Shown in pieces: positions 31,068 through 40,172 of a stretch of DNA of 64,000 nt. Position numbers and translations under genes: made by a program. The DNA comes from CALMEC01 sp031366605 (GTDB lineage: Bacteria; Actinomycetota; Thermoleophilia; Miltoncostaeales; Miltoncostaeaceae). Every line of letters starts with the position of its first letter. Position 1 is the stretch's first letter. The notes under the pieces are model-generated. The model did not search any database, was not told the DNA's origin, and saw only the letters and a list, made by a program, of their open reading frames with translations. The stretch lies in assembly GCA_031366605.1 (NCBI GenBank), contig JANLOO010000027.1, positions 14,431-78,430 on the forward strand. The letters run 5' to 3'.

Positions 31068-32296
31068 GCTTTCGCGCGCTGGGGAACGATACCAGTCTCG
31101 CCGCCATCTGATTGATCCCGTGCGATGCGTCCCGCAAACAGGTGAAGCGTCGCGCCCTGCACCACGATCGACGCGGCGGTCGCGACCAGCACGATGGACT
31201 CGGTGTCGAGCGATTCCGACAGCCCCTCGAGCGCCGGATAGGCGCCCAGCAGCAATGGGACCGCGCCTTTGAGGCCACCCCACGAGACGAGCACCTTCTC
31301 GGATCGCGACAGTCCACACCCGGCGAGGCACGCGAACGCGATCGGCGGCCGCACGACGAAAACCGTCGCGAGCGTCAACACGAGCCCCTGCCACAGGTGG
31401 TCCCAGCCGACCTGGGCAGCGAACGTCGCGCCGAGCAATCCGAACAGGAGCGGCTCGGCGATCGCGGCGAGGGCCTCGGGCACTGCGTGGCGCGTGCTGT
31501 CTTGCTTCGCCCACGCGTCGGACAGCACCAAACCCGCGATGTAGACGGCCAAGAAACCGCTGCCGTGGAGTGTGGCCGTTCCTGCGCCGACGATCACCGC
31601 ACCCACCAGCAAGGCAGTGCCCTGCAACGCGTCGTCGAGTTGGGGAGTCAGTCGCAGCACCAAGAGCAACAGCGCCGCTCCGACTGCGCCGCCGACGACC
31701 CCGATGCCGAGTTCCTCCGTCAGACGCAGCGCCCCCTCGCCGAAGGAGGCCCCATTGCTGCCCAAGGCCGCGAGCGCGACGACCATGAACGAGATTCCAA
31801 CGGGGTCGTTGAACCCGGACTCGCCCTCAAGTACGGCGCGGGCGTTGCTGCGGGCAGCACCGCCGCGCAGCGTGGCGTAGACGGCTGCCGGGTCGGTGGG
31901 CGCGAGCGCGACGCCGACGAGGATTGCGAGCGACCAGTCCAATCCGATGAGTCGGCCCACCAAGGCGATCCCACCGGCGGTTGCGGCCGTCCCCGGGAGG
32001 GCCAACAGCCCGATCGCCCGAGCGTTGTCGCGAAATGCCTTGAACCCGGTCGACAGCCCCCCCTGGAACAGGATCGCGTACAGCGCGACGACCCCGATCT
32101 GCTGCAGCGGTAGGTCGTGGAGGTTGTCGAACGGCGAGATCCCGACCAGGCCAACGGTGATGCCCGCGACCAGGAACGCCGCCGGCCCGGGCAAGCGCAT
32201 TCGCTGCGCCACAGGAGCCAGGGCCACGGCGCCACCCAGGAGCGCGGCTGCGATCAGGAGATTGGGAAAGAAGTCGGAGAAGGAATCCATTGTCAT
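31058..32296 (-). CDS. CPA1/NhaP2-like cation:proton antiporter
   Basis: A 412-aa integral membrane exchanger with about 12-13 helices. Ion-path motifs are LAPTDPAAV, LEGESGFNDPVG and SWGGLKGAVPLLLG, as in NhaP2/CvrA potassium- or sodium/proton antiporters. The regulatory TrkA-C domain that often follows in CvrA is absent. ATG 32296 and an ATG two codons later are both possible. The stop codon lies inside the tRNA-Val gene. Confidence 0.92.
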   Translation of the reverse strand: MTMDSFSDFFPNLLIAAALLGGAVALAPVAQRMRLPGPAAFLVAGITVGLVGISPFDNLHDLPLQQIGVVALYAILFQGGLSTGFKAFRDNARAIGLLALPGTAATAGGIALVGRLIGLDWSLAILVGVALAPTDPAAVYATLRGGAARSNARAVLEGESGFNDPVGISFMVVALAALGSNGASFGEGALRLTEELGIGVVGGAVGAALLLLVLRLTPQLDDALQGTALLVGAVIVGAGTATLHGSGFLAVYIAGLVLSDAWAKQDSTRHAVPEALAAIAEPLLFGLLGATFAAQVGWDHLWQGLVLTLATVFVVRPPIAFACLAGCGLSRSEKVLVSWGGLKGAVPLLLGAYPALEGLSESLDTESIVLVATAASIVVQGATLHLFAGRIARDQSDGGETGIVPQRAKAGG

Positions 32297-32747
32297 TCGC
32301 CGACCAGACCTCCCTGCTCGCCGGAGATAATCCTACCTCGCCTTTCGTTCGAGGTGGGTGTACTCCAACCAAGGCGACACGAGCAATTGCAGGCAAGGGA
32401 AGAACTGTGCGGAACCCCGGGAACTCGGAATGATCATCTGATTTGGCCCACCCCGGCGGGCGGCGAACTAGCGACCGACTGGTCCGGCTGCTGCCCTGGT
32501 GTTACTCGTGTTGCTCGTGTTCGACGAATGGCTGCGACTTGCGGAGGACGAGGGGAGAAGCGGCTGCGCCGACGACGACGGCCCCCACGTGAGTTCGACG
32601 GATCAATGTTCGAGCATCGACTTGGGCAATGATTCTCCCCGACCTCTCGATTGGGCCGCAGTGAGGGGGCGGGCGTCAGGCCCAAGCGCTGCGTGGCTGC
32701 GATGAACGCCAGTCTGAACGTACAAGTGACGCTCTGGGATGATGTCG
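32297..32747. other. Intergenic stretch, no gene recognised
   Basis: About 450 bp between the antiporter start and the 3' end of the M23-type gene. Short frames on both strands lack protein-like composition or motifs. A small tandem TTACTCGTG/TTGCTCGTG repeat occurs near 32500-32520. The promoter of the antiporter must be at the left end. Confidence 0.5.
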
Positions 32748-33965
32748 TCAGGCCGGAATGATGGTGATCGGGAACCCTCGCGTGGTGGTGTTGCCGGAGA
32801 TGTCCGCCGCGGTGACCTCGACGGTGTACGCGCCGGGTGGCAGGTGGCCGGTGTGGAGCAGGCCGTCCGCTGACGGGCTCTTGATCGTCAGCCGGATCCA
32901 AAAGATCGGATCGAACTTATGGCGCGTGCTCTGCGTCGTGTAGAGGACGTTGCCGATCTCTTCGGGAAGCATCACGTCCATCTGCACGCACTTGTACGGG
33001 CCGACGACGATCGCGCCGTTCGCGTCCTTGACCGCGTAGCCCAGTTTGTAGACCCCGGTCTGGTTGCCGCCGTTGCTCTGGACGTCGGTCGCGTTGACGA
33101 CGAGTGCAACGGCGCCGTTGATCCGCTGCAGGTCGACCTTTGAGCCGTCGATGCGGTAGGCGATCAGGTCGTGGATCTCGGGCGACGCCGTGTCGACGAA
33201 GTTCAGCATCCCGCCGAAGCCCAACGGGTTGACCGTGCGCCCGCCCGACCAGCGGCTCATGTGTACGTGTTGCTGACCGGGGAAGACCTTGCCGATCACC
33301 GTCGTAAACGCCTTGACGCGCGCGCCCTCTGTGATCGGGTCCTTCAAGTGGACGTACTCGAAATCGCCGACCCGGACGAAGCGTGAGTAGTTGTTGGCGC
33401 CGCCCCACTGCGCGACCCCGTCGGTCAACGCGTAGACCGGAGTCAGGTCGGGTGCGACGATGTCGATTCCGTGGTGGATGATGCGTCGACCCACCGCGAG
33501 CACCGGGTTGAGCCCGGCAAGGAACGTGTGCAGGGCGTCGCCCACGAGGCCCTTGGCCCCGGCCACCCCGACCAGCCCGCGCACCTCGCCGAACGTTCCG
33601 CGCACCTGGTGCGGTCCGTCAAACGGCTTGACCGGCCAACGCAGCTGCCGGGTCGGGGCGGTTCCGATTCCGAACGCCGGTGCGTCACGGATCAGCTCGT
33701 GGGTGAAATGCTGCAGCCCACGCACGCCGGCGCGGATCAGGTAGTCGACCGGGAACTGTGTCTTGCCGAGCAGGTACCCCTGCCCGCGAACGCCGAGACC
33801 CGCGTTGATTTCATCCTCGGGATAGCCGACCCGCCGCTTCCAGGCCATCACGGCCTTCGCGGTGTTGGGTCCGAACACCCCATCGGCACGGATACCCAGC
33901 GCCCGCTGGGCGGCCGTGACGTCGGCGCCCTTCATCTTTGGTGTGGTGAGGGTGAGCACGCGCAT
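32748..33965 (-). CDS. Peptidoglycan-binding, M23-peptidase-like protein
   Basis: A 405-aa protein. Residues 8-50 are a peptidoglycan-binding type 1 domain (DVTAAQRALGIRADGVFGPN). Residues about 120-240 resemble an M23/LytM endopeptidase: HHGIDIVAP (His164, Asp168) and HVHMS (His233, His235) are the zinc pattern. The C-terminal 150 residues look like an Ig-like sheet ending in AYTVEVTAADISGNTTTRGF. No signal peptide or transmembrane helix is visible, odd for a wall enzyme. ATG 33965 is set by AAGGAGC upstream. Confidence 0.78.
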   Translation of the reverse strand: MRVLTLTTPKMKGADVTAAQRALGIRADGVFGPNTAKAVMAWKRRVGYPEDEINAGLGVRGQGYLLGKTQFPVDYLIRAGVRGLQHFTHELIRDAPAFGIGTAPTRQLRWPVKPFDGPHQVRGTFGEVRGLVGVAGAKGLVGDALHTFLAGLNPVLAVGRRIIHHGIDIVAPDLTPVYALTDGVAQWGGANNYSRFVRVGDFEYVHLKDPITEGARVKAFTTVIGKVFPGQQHVHMSRWSGGRTVNPLGFGGMLNFVDTASPEIHDLIAYRIDGSKVDLQRINGAVALVVNATDVQSNGGNQTGVYKLGYAVKDANGAIVVGPYKCVQMDVMLPEEIGNVLYTTQSTRHKFDPIFWIRLTIKSPSADGLLHTGHLPPGAYTVEVTAADISGNTTTRGFPITIIPA

Positions 33966-34263
33966 GTTTCGCTCCTTGGTCGTCCCGCCGTGACTCTGAC
34001 GGTCACAGGTGGCGTTCATCAATGAGTCCCGGAGACGCGCCGTTCGTACACATGCGTCGGCGGCGTCGTCCGAGTGGCAGCCGTGGTCCGGTCACGTGGC
34101 AGTGTCGGCACACCATTGCATGGCTGAGAGGCGATGGCCAAGTGGCTGAGGGCGCTGCTCAAGTGGCCGTTGCGGTGGCCAAGTGGCTGAAAAGGATCTG
34201 GCGCAACGTGCAGTGGGGACCGACGGCTCCTTGGCCCGGGTGCGTCGGGCCGATGTCGTGGTC
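33966..34263. other. Intergenic stretch with a short direct repeat
   Basis: No gene recognised. TGGCCAAGTGGCTGA occurs twice, near 34136 and 34177, with a related AAGTGGCCG between them. It borders the acyl-CoA synthetase relic and probably belongs to the same decayed region. Confidence 0.35.
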
Positions 34264-34600
34264 GGGGGTGGGCCCGCATGCCGCCGCGTTGGCGTGGAGC
34301 ATGACCAACGTCTTCGACGTGACGCCGGGCGGTTCTGGCGGGTCATCGCCGACCATGGCGTCAGCGTCCTGTTGACTGCGCCGACTGCGTTCAGGGCAAT
34401 CAAACGCGAGGACACCGACGGTGAGCACCTTGCCCGATGCGACGTGAGCCGATTTCGGTCGCTCTTCTCACGTCGCGGGCCACCGGCCGTCGACCGGGGG
34501 ATCGAGGAGGTCCTCGCGACCCACCCCGATGTCGCGGAATGTGCCGTCATCGGTGTCCCGATGAGCGCCTGGCCAGGTGAAGGTCTGGGTGCCGTCGACC
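34264..34600 (+). pseudogene. Relic of an acetyl/propionyl-CoA synthetase gene
   Basis: Three conserved pieces of an AMP-forming acyl-CoA synthetase survive out of phase. GPHAAALAWSMTNVFDVTPG is in one frame. Then a shift and loss of about 40-60 codons leads to FWRVIADHGVSVLLTAPTAF with REDTDGEHLARCDVSRFRSL. After a further deletion comes IEEVLATHPDVAECAVIGV. No start, no ATP-binding P-loop and no C-terminal lysine remain. The order is that of the family, so this is decay in place, not coincidence. Confidence 0.75.
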
Positions 34601-34653
34601 ATCGGCGCCCCCGCGATCCTGGGCGAGCTCGCGCCCGTGTTGAGGTGACAGAG

Positions 34654-35454
34654 TCAGCGCGCGAGGCGCGCGACCAGGGCACGTTCGTCGCGGCCGAACC
34701 AGGGACCCGAGCCGGCCGCTGCGTTCTCCGTCATGCGGCCCGGGCGTGAGGTGGCGGGGATCACGGCGGTCACCCGCGGGTCCGAGAGCGCCCACTTCAG
34801 GAGTGCCTGCGCCCACGTGGTCACTCCGAACTCCGCGAGCGGTGCAAGGTCGGCCTCCGACGGCGTGCGGGCTGCGAGTGGCCCGCCCCCGAGCGGCCGC
34901 ATCACCAAGACGCCGAGACCGAGTTCGGTCGCCAGCGGCAGGACCTCGCGCTCGACCTCGCGTTCGCGGGGGTTGTACGGGATCTGAATCATCCCGATGC
35001 GTCCGGTGCGCATGACCGCGGCGAGCTCCCCGAACGCGGCCGCTGAGTAGTGGGTGGCGCCGATGACGCCGATGCGGCCGTCATCTCGCAGCGCCTCCAG
35101 GACGGGCAGGTGGTTGGGCCATGCGACGAGGTTGTGCAGTTGGTAGCACTCGACACGTCCATACCATGCGAGTGCGCGGTCGATTTGCCGACGTCCCTCG
35201 TGGGGGTCCGGCGTCCATACCTTGGTCGCGACGAACGCCTCGTCACGACGATCGCCCAGACTGTCGGCCAGCACGCGCTCGGCGTGGCCGTACATGGGCG
35301 AGGTGTCCATGACCGTGCAGCCGGCGTCGAGTGCCTCGTGGACCACGGCGTGGCGGGCCGGCTCGTCGGTGCTGCTCACGTCGAGCGTACGCCAGGTGCC
35401 CATCCCGACGACGGGCACCTCGGGTCCGTCGGCTCCGAGCTTTCGTCGCTCCAC
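34654..35454 (-). CDS. Aldo/keto reductase
   Basis: About 266 aa, NADP-dependent carbonyl reductase of the AKR superfamily. The catalytic tetrad is Asp in VMDTSPMYG, Tyr in MYGHAE, Lys in VATKVW and His in CYQLHNL. C-terminal ALSDPRVTAVIPATSRPG binds the cofactor. GTG 35454 is favoured: TACGGT lies 7 nt before it, a -10 giving a leaderless start; GTG 35463 and TTG 35499 are alternatives. The substrate is not predictable. Confidence 0.9.
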   Translation of the reverse strand: MERRKLGADGPEVPVVGMGTWRTLDVSSTDEPARHAVVHEALDAGCTVMDTSPMYGHAERVLADSLGDRRDEAFVATKVWTPDPHEGRRQIDRALAWYGRVECYQLHNLVAWPNHLPVLEALRDDGRIGVIGATHYSAAAFGELAAVMRTGRIGMIQIPYNPREREVEREVLPLATELGLGVLVMRPLGGGPLAARTPSEADLAPLAEFGVTTWAQALLKWALSDPRVTAVIPATSRPGRMTENAAAGSGPWFGRDERALVARLAR

Positions 35455-35506
35455 TGGGGTCACCGTAGCAGCGCGCAGCGGGGGCGCGTGGGGTCGCAAT
35501 GGACTC

Positions 35507-36349
35507 TCAGTCCGGCATCGCGACGCCCGTGCCGCTGACGCTGATCCCGGTTCCCTGTTCGGCGGGGATGTCCACGGTCAGCAAGCCGGGGCGGCCCATG
35601 TCGTCGCCTTGGTGGATCGTGATCGTTGCGGGCAACGTGACGAGGTCGAGCCCACGGAGGTAGCCACCGAACGCCGCCGCCGCCGCGCCCGTCGCGGGGT
35701 CTTCGAACACACCGCCCGGTGGGAACGGATTACGGGCGTGGAATACGGTCGCCGACTCCCGCCAGACCAGGTCGATCGTCGTCCACTCGTGGTGGGCCAT
35801 CAGCGCACCCAACGCCGCCATGTTGTACTCGAGATCGGCGAGCCGTCCGCGGGTGTCGGCAGCCAGAATCGGATGCCACGCACCGGCGTATGCAACGCGT
35901 GGCGGCAGCGCCGGATCCAAATCGGATGCGTCCCAATCCAGAATGGTCAGCAACATCGCAAGATCATCATCACGGAGTGCCGCCGAGCGGGGTGCGACGC
36001 TGATCAACGTTGCCGCGATTGCCCCGTCGCGCTCCGTCGTCGTGACGGTGACCGGGCCGACGCGCGTCGCGAGCACGAGGGTGCCTGTGCCGTGGCGCTC
36101 CGCGTATGCGACCGCCGCGGCGACGGTCGCATGTCCGCAGAACGGGACCTCGGCCAGCGGGCTGAAGTACCGGACGTCGTGGGCACCATCGCCGTTGTCG
36201 ATCAGGAACGCCGTTTCCGAGAAGCCCACATCGGCGGCGATCGACTGCATCGTCGCGTCATCAAGCCCACGCGCGTCGAGCACGACGCCGGCCGGGTTGC
36301 CGCCGTCAGGGTCGGCACTGAATGCCACGTAGCGCAGGATTTCGGTCAT
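35507..36349 (-). CDS. PhzF-family isomerase/epimerase
   Basis: A 280-aa protein with two similar halves. GNPAGVVLDARG, the catalytic Glu in GFSETAFL, FCGHATVAAAVA and EDPATGAAAAAFGGYL are the PhzF family signatures. ATG 36349 overlaps the stop of the E1 gene (ATGA), which rules out the longer upstream frame. The family includes phenazine isomerase, but many members have unknown substrates and no other phenazine gene is present. Confidence 0.9.
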   Translation of the reverse strand: MTEILRYVAFSADPDGGNPAGVVLDARGLDDATMQSIAADVGFSETAFLIDNGDGAHDVRYFSPLAEVPFCGHATVAAAVAYAERHGTGTLVLATRVGPVTVTTTERDGAIAATLISVAPRSAALRDDDLAMLLTILDWDASDLDPALPPRVAYAGAWHPILAADTRGRLADLEYNMAALGALMAHHEWTTIDLVWRESATVFHARNPFPPGGVFEDPATGAAAAAFGGYLRGLDLVTLPATITIHQGDDMGRPGLLTVDIPAEQGTGISVSGTGVAMPD

Positions 36350-38568
36350 GCGATCAGCTTCCGCGCAGCGGCTTCGATCGTGTCTTCGTCCAGCAGCACA
36401 TGGAGTGCGGCATCGCCTAGCGGGATAAACGTGTCCGCCGACGCGACCCGGGCGATGCACCCGCCAAAGCCGGCAGTGACGAGCCCGGTCACGATGCCCT
36501 CGCCGACGCCGCCACTCGCGCGGGTCTCGTCGACGACGAGCACCCGCCCGGTTGCGTCTGCGTGATGCACGATTGCCGCGATGGGCAGTGGCGCGAGCCA
36601 GCGGATGTCGAGCACTCGGCAGCCGATGCCATCGGCGGCCAAGCGCTTCGCGACGCGGAGCGACATGTGAAGCCCGTTGGCCCACGACACCAGCAGCAGG
36701 TCGTCGCCGTCAACGTGCAGTCGGGGTTCGCCGATCGCCGCGTGCGTCTCGGGCCACTTCGCCGGTGTGGGGTAGGGATCGAGCCAACCGCCATCCCCGG
36801 CCTCGTGCAGGTCGGCCGTCGCGTAGAGCGCGATCGGCTCCAGGAACACGCACACCGTCCCATCGACCGCGGCTGCGGCCACGCAGGTTCGCAACATGGA
36901 CGCGGCGTCGGCGGCCCGGGCGGGTGAGGCGACGACGATGCCAGGGATGTCACGCAGCACGGCCACGGCATTGTCGTTGTGGAAATGCCCGCCGAAGCCT
37001 TTCTGGTAGCCGTATCCCTCGATGCGGATCACCATTCCGTTGCGGTACTGGCCCTGTGAGAAAAACGACAGGCTGGCCGCCTCGCCCCGCAACTGGTCTT
37101 CGGCGTTGTGCAGGTACGCCAGGTACTGGAGCTCGGGGATCGGAACCAGGCCGGAGATCCCTGCACCGAGTGCCAACCCGAGAATCGACTGCTCATCCAA
37201 CAGCGTGTCGAACACGCGGGCGACGCCGGCCTTGCCGGCGAGACCACGCGTCACACCGTAGACGCCGCCTTTGACCGCCACGTCCTCGCCAAAGACCAAC
37301 ACGCGTGGTTCGACCAGCAGCTGATCCCCGAGCGTCCGGTTGATGGTCTGTGCAAGGGTGAGCGGGCCCTCGTGTTCGGGCAGCGTCCGACCGAACCATT
37401 CGGATCGTGTCTCGGCCGGAGCGCAACGCGACGCCGCGTGAGCGACGCGATCCGGGGTGCGCGGTGAGAGCGGAACCATCACGTTCGCGGTGCTTGCGAG
37501 CTGGGGCGTCCCAACCATCGCCAGAGCGAGGTCTCGCACCCGGGCGCGGATCTGCTCTGAGCGGGCGATGATGTCGTCGGCCGTCGCCAGATCCGACTCG
37601 ACGAGCAGACGGGCGGTTGCCAGGATGGGGTCGCGCGGGTAGTCCCGGCGGATCTCGTCCGGTGTGCGGTACCCGGCCTCGACGTCGCTTCCTGCGTGGC
37701 CCAGAAACCGCACCGTCTTGAGATGGAGGAACGCAGGTCGGCGTTCGCTGCGGACCCACTCTGCAAGCTCGCAGGCGGTGTCGTACACCTGGGCGGGGTC
37801 CGTCCCGTTGGCACCGGCATACCGCAGTCCTGCCCGTTGCCCGTATGCGGCTTGGATCCAACCACCAGGTGTGCGGACGCTGATGCCGATGCCGTTGTCC
37901 TCACAGACCAGGAGCAGCGGCAGCGGCAGACGGCTATGCGCGCAGTGGCAGGCGGTGTTGATCGCGCCGACCGCGGTCGAGTGGTTGGCCGACGCATCAC
38001 CGAAACTGCAGATCGCCAGCGCGTCGAGCGGCCAATCGATGGGGGCAGGCAGCTTGGGGGCCCGGCCGATCGTCAATGCGACCCCGACCGCGCGGGGCAG
38101 GTGACTTGCGATCGTCGATGTCTGCGGAATGACGGACAACTCGTGCCGGCCGAAAACCTTGTGTCTGCCGCCGGCGATCGGCTCGTCGACCGACGCGAAC
38201 ATCCCCTGCAGGATGTCGGTGACCGGGTCGATGCCGTCCACCTGTCGGGCCCGCGCGCAGTAGAACCCTCCTGAGCGATAATGCAGCAGTGCCGGGTCAG
38301 TCGGTCGCAACGCAGCGGCGACTACGGCGTTGCTCTCGTGCCCGGCCGAGCCGATTGTGTAGAAGCCGTGGCCGTGCGCCCGGAGCCAGCGGGCGGCCAG
38401 ATCGACGTGACGGCTTTCGAGTTGTGCATCCAGCACCTCCAGTGCCGCGACGCCGGTCAGCCTCGACCCCGAAAGGCGTGCGCCCGGTCGATGAGGCGCG
38501 CCCGATGTGAGGGCGCCAACAGCCTCGGTCCAGGCCAGCTCCAGCGGGTCGCGCCGCTCGGAGTTCAC
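36346..38568 (-). CDS. Fused alpha-beta E1 of a 2-oxoacid dehydrogenase
   Basis: A 740-aa thiamine-diphosphate enzyme with the alpha subunit (residues 40-370) and beta subunit (about 400-740) in one chain. Alpha: GHGFYTIGSAGHES, CSFGDASANHSTAVGA and EDNGIGISVRTPGG (cofactor site). Beta: VLVFGEDVAVKGGVYGVT, GLALGAGISGLVPIPELQY, and GYGYQKGFGGHFHNDNAVA. It probably decarboxylates branched-chain or other 2-oxo acids, transferring to an E2 not seen here. It is coupled by overlap to the PhzF-like gene. Confidence 0.92.
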   Translation of the reverse strand: MNSERRDPLELAWTEAVGALTSGAPHRPGARLSGSRLTGVAALEVLDAQLESRHVDLAARWLRAHGHGFYTIGSAGHESNAVVAAALRPTDPALLHYRSGGFYCARARQVDGIDPVTDILQGMFASVDEPIAGGRHKVFGRHELSVIPQTSTIASHLPRAVGVALTIGRAPKLPAPIDWPLDALAICSFGDASANHSTAVGAINTACHCAHSRLPLPLLLVCEDNGIGISVRTPGGWIQAAYGQRAGLRYAGANGTDPAQVYDTACELAEWVRSERRPAFLHLKTVRFLGHAGSDVEAGYRTPDEIRRDYPRDPILATARLLVESDLATADDIIARSEQIRARVRDLALAMVGTPQLASTANVMVPLSPRTPDRVAHAASRCAPAETRSEWFGRTLPEHEGPLTLAQTINRTLGDQLLVEPRVLVFGEDVAVKGGVYGVTRGLAGKAGVARVFDTLLDEQSILGLALGAGISGLVPIPELQYLAYLHNAEDQLRGEAASLSFFSQGQYRNGMVIRIEGYGYQKGFGGHFHNDNAVAVLRDIPGIVVASPARAADAASMLRTCVAAAAVDGTVCVFLEPIALYATADLHEAGDGGWLDPYPTPAKWPETHAAIGEPRLHVDGDDLLLVSWANGLHMSLRVAKRLAADGIGCRVLDIRWLAPLPIAAIVHHADATGRVLVVDETRASGGVGEGIVTGLVTAGFGGCIARVASADTFIPLGDAALHVLLDEDTIEAAARKLIA

Positions 38569-38901
38569 CGACGCCTACCGATTGGACGTACCAATGCGAT
38601 CACGTGTCCAGTCTGGCAGGAGGTAGCCCCGGCCGTTCCCACATCTCCGTTGCGCGGCGGCTGGACTGTGTTGTTGCGCAGCCGCCTCGGTCACGGCAAC
38701 GACGTCGTGCCTGGGGGATGTGCTTCGGTAGGATCAGATCGAGCACGGGGCGCCCGTGAGTTTGCGTCCCGACATGCGCCACGTGGCGATCGCGCCTTCG
38801 GGTGCCCGACCTGGCTTTTCGCGTTTGCGCGTCGTCCGACGCGCGCCGGTCGACAACCTCGCGGTGAGCACGCCGTCGGCGCTGCTGCCAATGAGCCGGG
38901 G
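38569..38901. other. Intergenic stretch, no gene recognised
   Basis: About 330 bp upstream of the E1 gene and downstream of the isocitrate dehydrogenase-like gene. No convincing frame or hairpin with a U run was found; a GCCACGTGGC palindrome lies near 38780. The E1 promoter should be near 38570-38620. Confidence 0.45.
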
Positions 38902-40005
38902 CTACCAGGCCTCGTCCGAGCTGCGGCGGCGCATGCCGCTCTCGCCGAGGGACTCCCATACGTCGAGCTTGGTCGTGACGCCGTGGATGACGGCGTTGGT
39001 GAACTCGTCGGTATGCGCATGGCCACCAAGGTCCATGGTGCGGACGTCATCGCCGACGGTCTCGAGCGCGGCCTCGTAGATTGCGCGCGAGGCCAGGTCC
39101 TCGTCCATGTACGACAGCACTGCCGCGCCGGCCAGGATCATTGCGAGCGGGTTCGCAACGTTCTTGCCCTTGAGCGCGGGTGCGGTGCCATGCGGAGCCT
39201 CGGCCATCACAACGGTCGGGTGGTAGTCGTCGTCGACGGCGAACAGCAATGACTCGGCACCGGCGATCGATCCGAACAACTGCAGCACCATGTCCGACAA
39301 CAGGTCGCCGTCACGGTTGAGCGCGGGCACGACGAGCGCTTCGCCGGTGTGCGAGATCAGCATCGCATAGGTCGCGTCGATCAGCATCGGGTGGTAGCGC
39401 ACGTCCGGATGGCGGGCCGCGGCGGCGTCGAGTTCCTCTTTGAGCATGCCCTCGTACACCGGCGACACCGTCCACTTGGGTCCGCCGCTGACGGTCGCCC
39501 CCATGCGAATGGCTTGGAGGAACGCAACCTCGGCCACTTGGCGGCACACTCTGCGGCTGATGTGTTCGGTGCGCCAAGCGGTCTCGTCGTCACCCTCGCC
39601 CTCGCGGTGTTCTTTGGCGCCGTAGGCATCATCGACCGCCATGCGGACGATCGAGATCGGCGCGTGGATCCCGCCGATGGGCCGGACGCCCGAGAGCCTG
39701 CGCCCGGTGCGGATGATGACCTTGCCATCGACCTCCTCGCGCAGAATCGCGTTGGGGCTGCCGACGTCACCAGACGTCTCGGGCGTGATCGTCGCGGCCT
39801 TCAGGCCGAAACCGTGCTTGCACATGGCCCGGGCCGCTTGGTGGACGACCTCGTTGTCAGTCGCGCGACGATGCTCGAGCGACAGGTCGTAGCGCTCAAA
39901 CGTCAGGTCGACGCCGATCACCGAGGTATCCAGCACGCGCAAGGCCTCCTCGAGGAGTTCCTGCCCGGTCTCGTCGCCCTCCATGATCACGAGTGTTTTC
40001 GCCAT
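38902..40005 (-). CDS. Isocitrate/isopropylmalate dehydrogenase family enzyme
   Basis: A 367-aa beta-decarboxylating dehydrogenase. MEGDETGQELLEEAL opens the domain; RTGRRLSGVRPIGGIHAPIS carries substrate Arg residues; DGDLLSDMVLQLFGSIAGA supplies the metal Asp pair; AEAPHGTAPALKGKNVANPL is the cofactor loop. Pattern and context (citrate synthase nearby) suggest isocitrate as substrate, but homoisocitrate-type substrates cannot be excluded. ATG 40005 is chosen among three consecutive possible starts. Confidence 0.87.
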   Translation of the reverse strand: MAKTLVIMEGDETGQELLEEALRVLDTSVIGVDLTFERYDLSLEHRRATDNEVVHQAARAMCKHGFGLKAATITPETSGDVGSPNAILREEVDGKVIIRTGRRLSGVRPIGGIHAPISIVRMAVDDAYGAKEHREGEGDDETAWRTEHISRRVCRQVAEVAFLQAIRMGATVSGGPKWTVSPVYEGMLKEELDAAAARHPDVRYHPMLIDATYAMLISHTGEALVVPALNRDGDLLSDMVLQLFGSIAGAESLLFAVDDDYHPTVVMAEAPHGTAPALKGKNVANPLAMILAGAAVLSYMDEDLASRAIYEAALETVGDDVRTMDLGGHAHTDEFTNAVIHGVTTKLDVWESLGESGMRRRSSDEAW

Positions 40006-40172
40006 CATCACAGCCTGTCACAGCGGTATGGGCCTCGGAGACAGTTGCTTGTGACCTGCTCTGCCAGGTTTTGCCCTTTGGTCCGCTCACGAGAAATTGG
40101 ATGTCGTTGCGGCCGCGTGCGCGAATCTCGATGCTGGTGGGACTCATGGTCCGCGTCGGACTGGCAGGGCGT

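Noticed and set aside
32499..32705. 68-codon plus-strand frame in the antiporter/M23 gap
   Set aside because: No ribosome site, no motif and no hydrophobic or domain pattern; could not be supported as a gene.
35507..36685. 392-codon version of the PhzF gene
   Set aside because: The first 112 residues are Arg-rich antisense-like sequence over the E1 gene; the ATGA overlap at 36346-36349 marks the true start.
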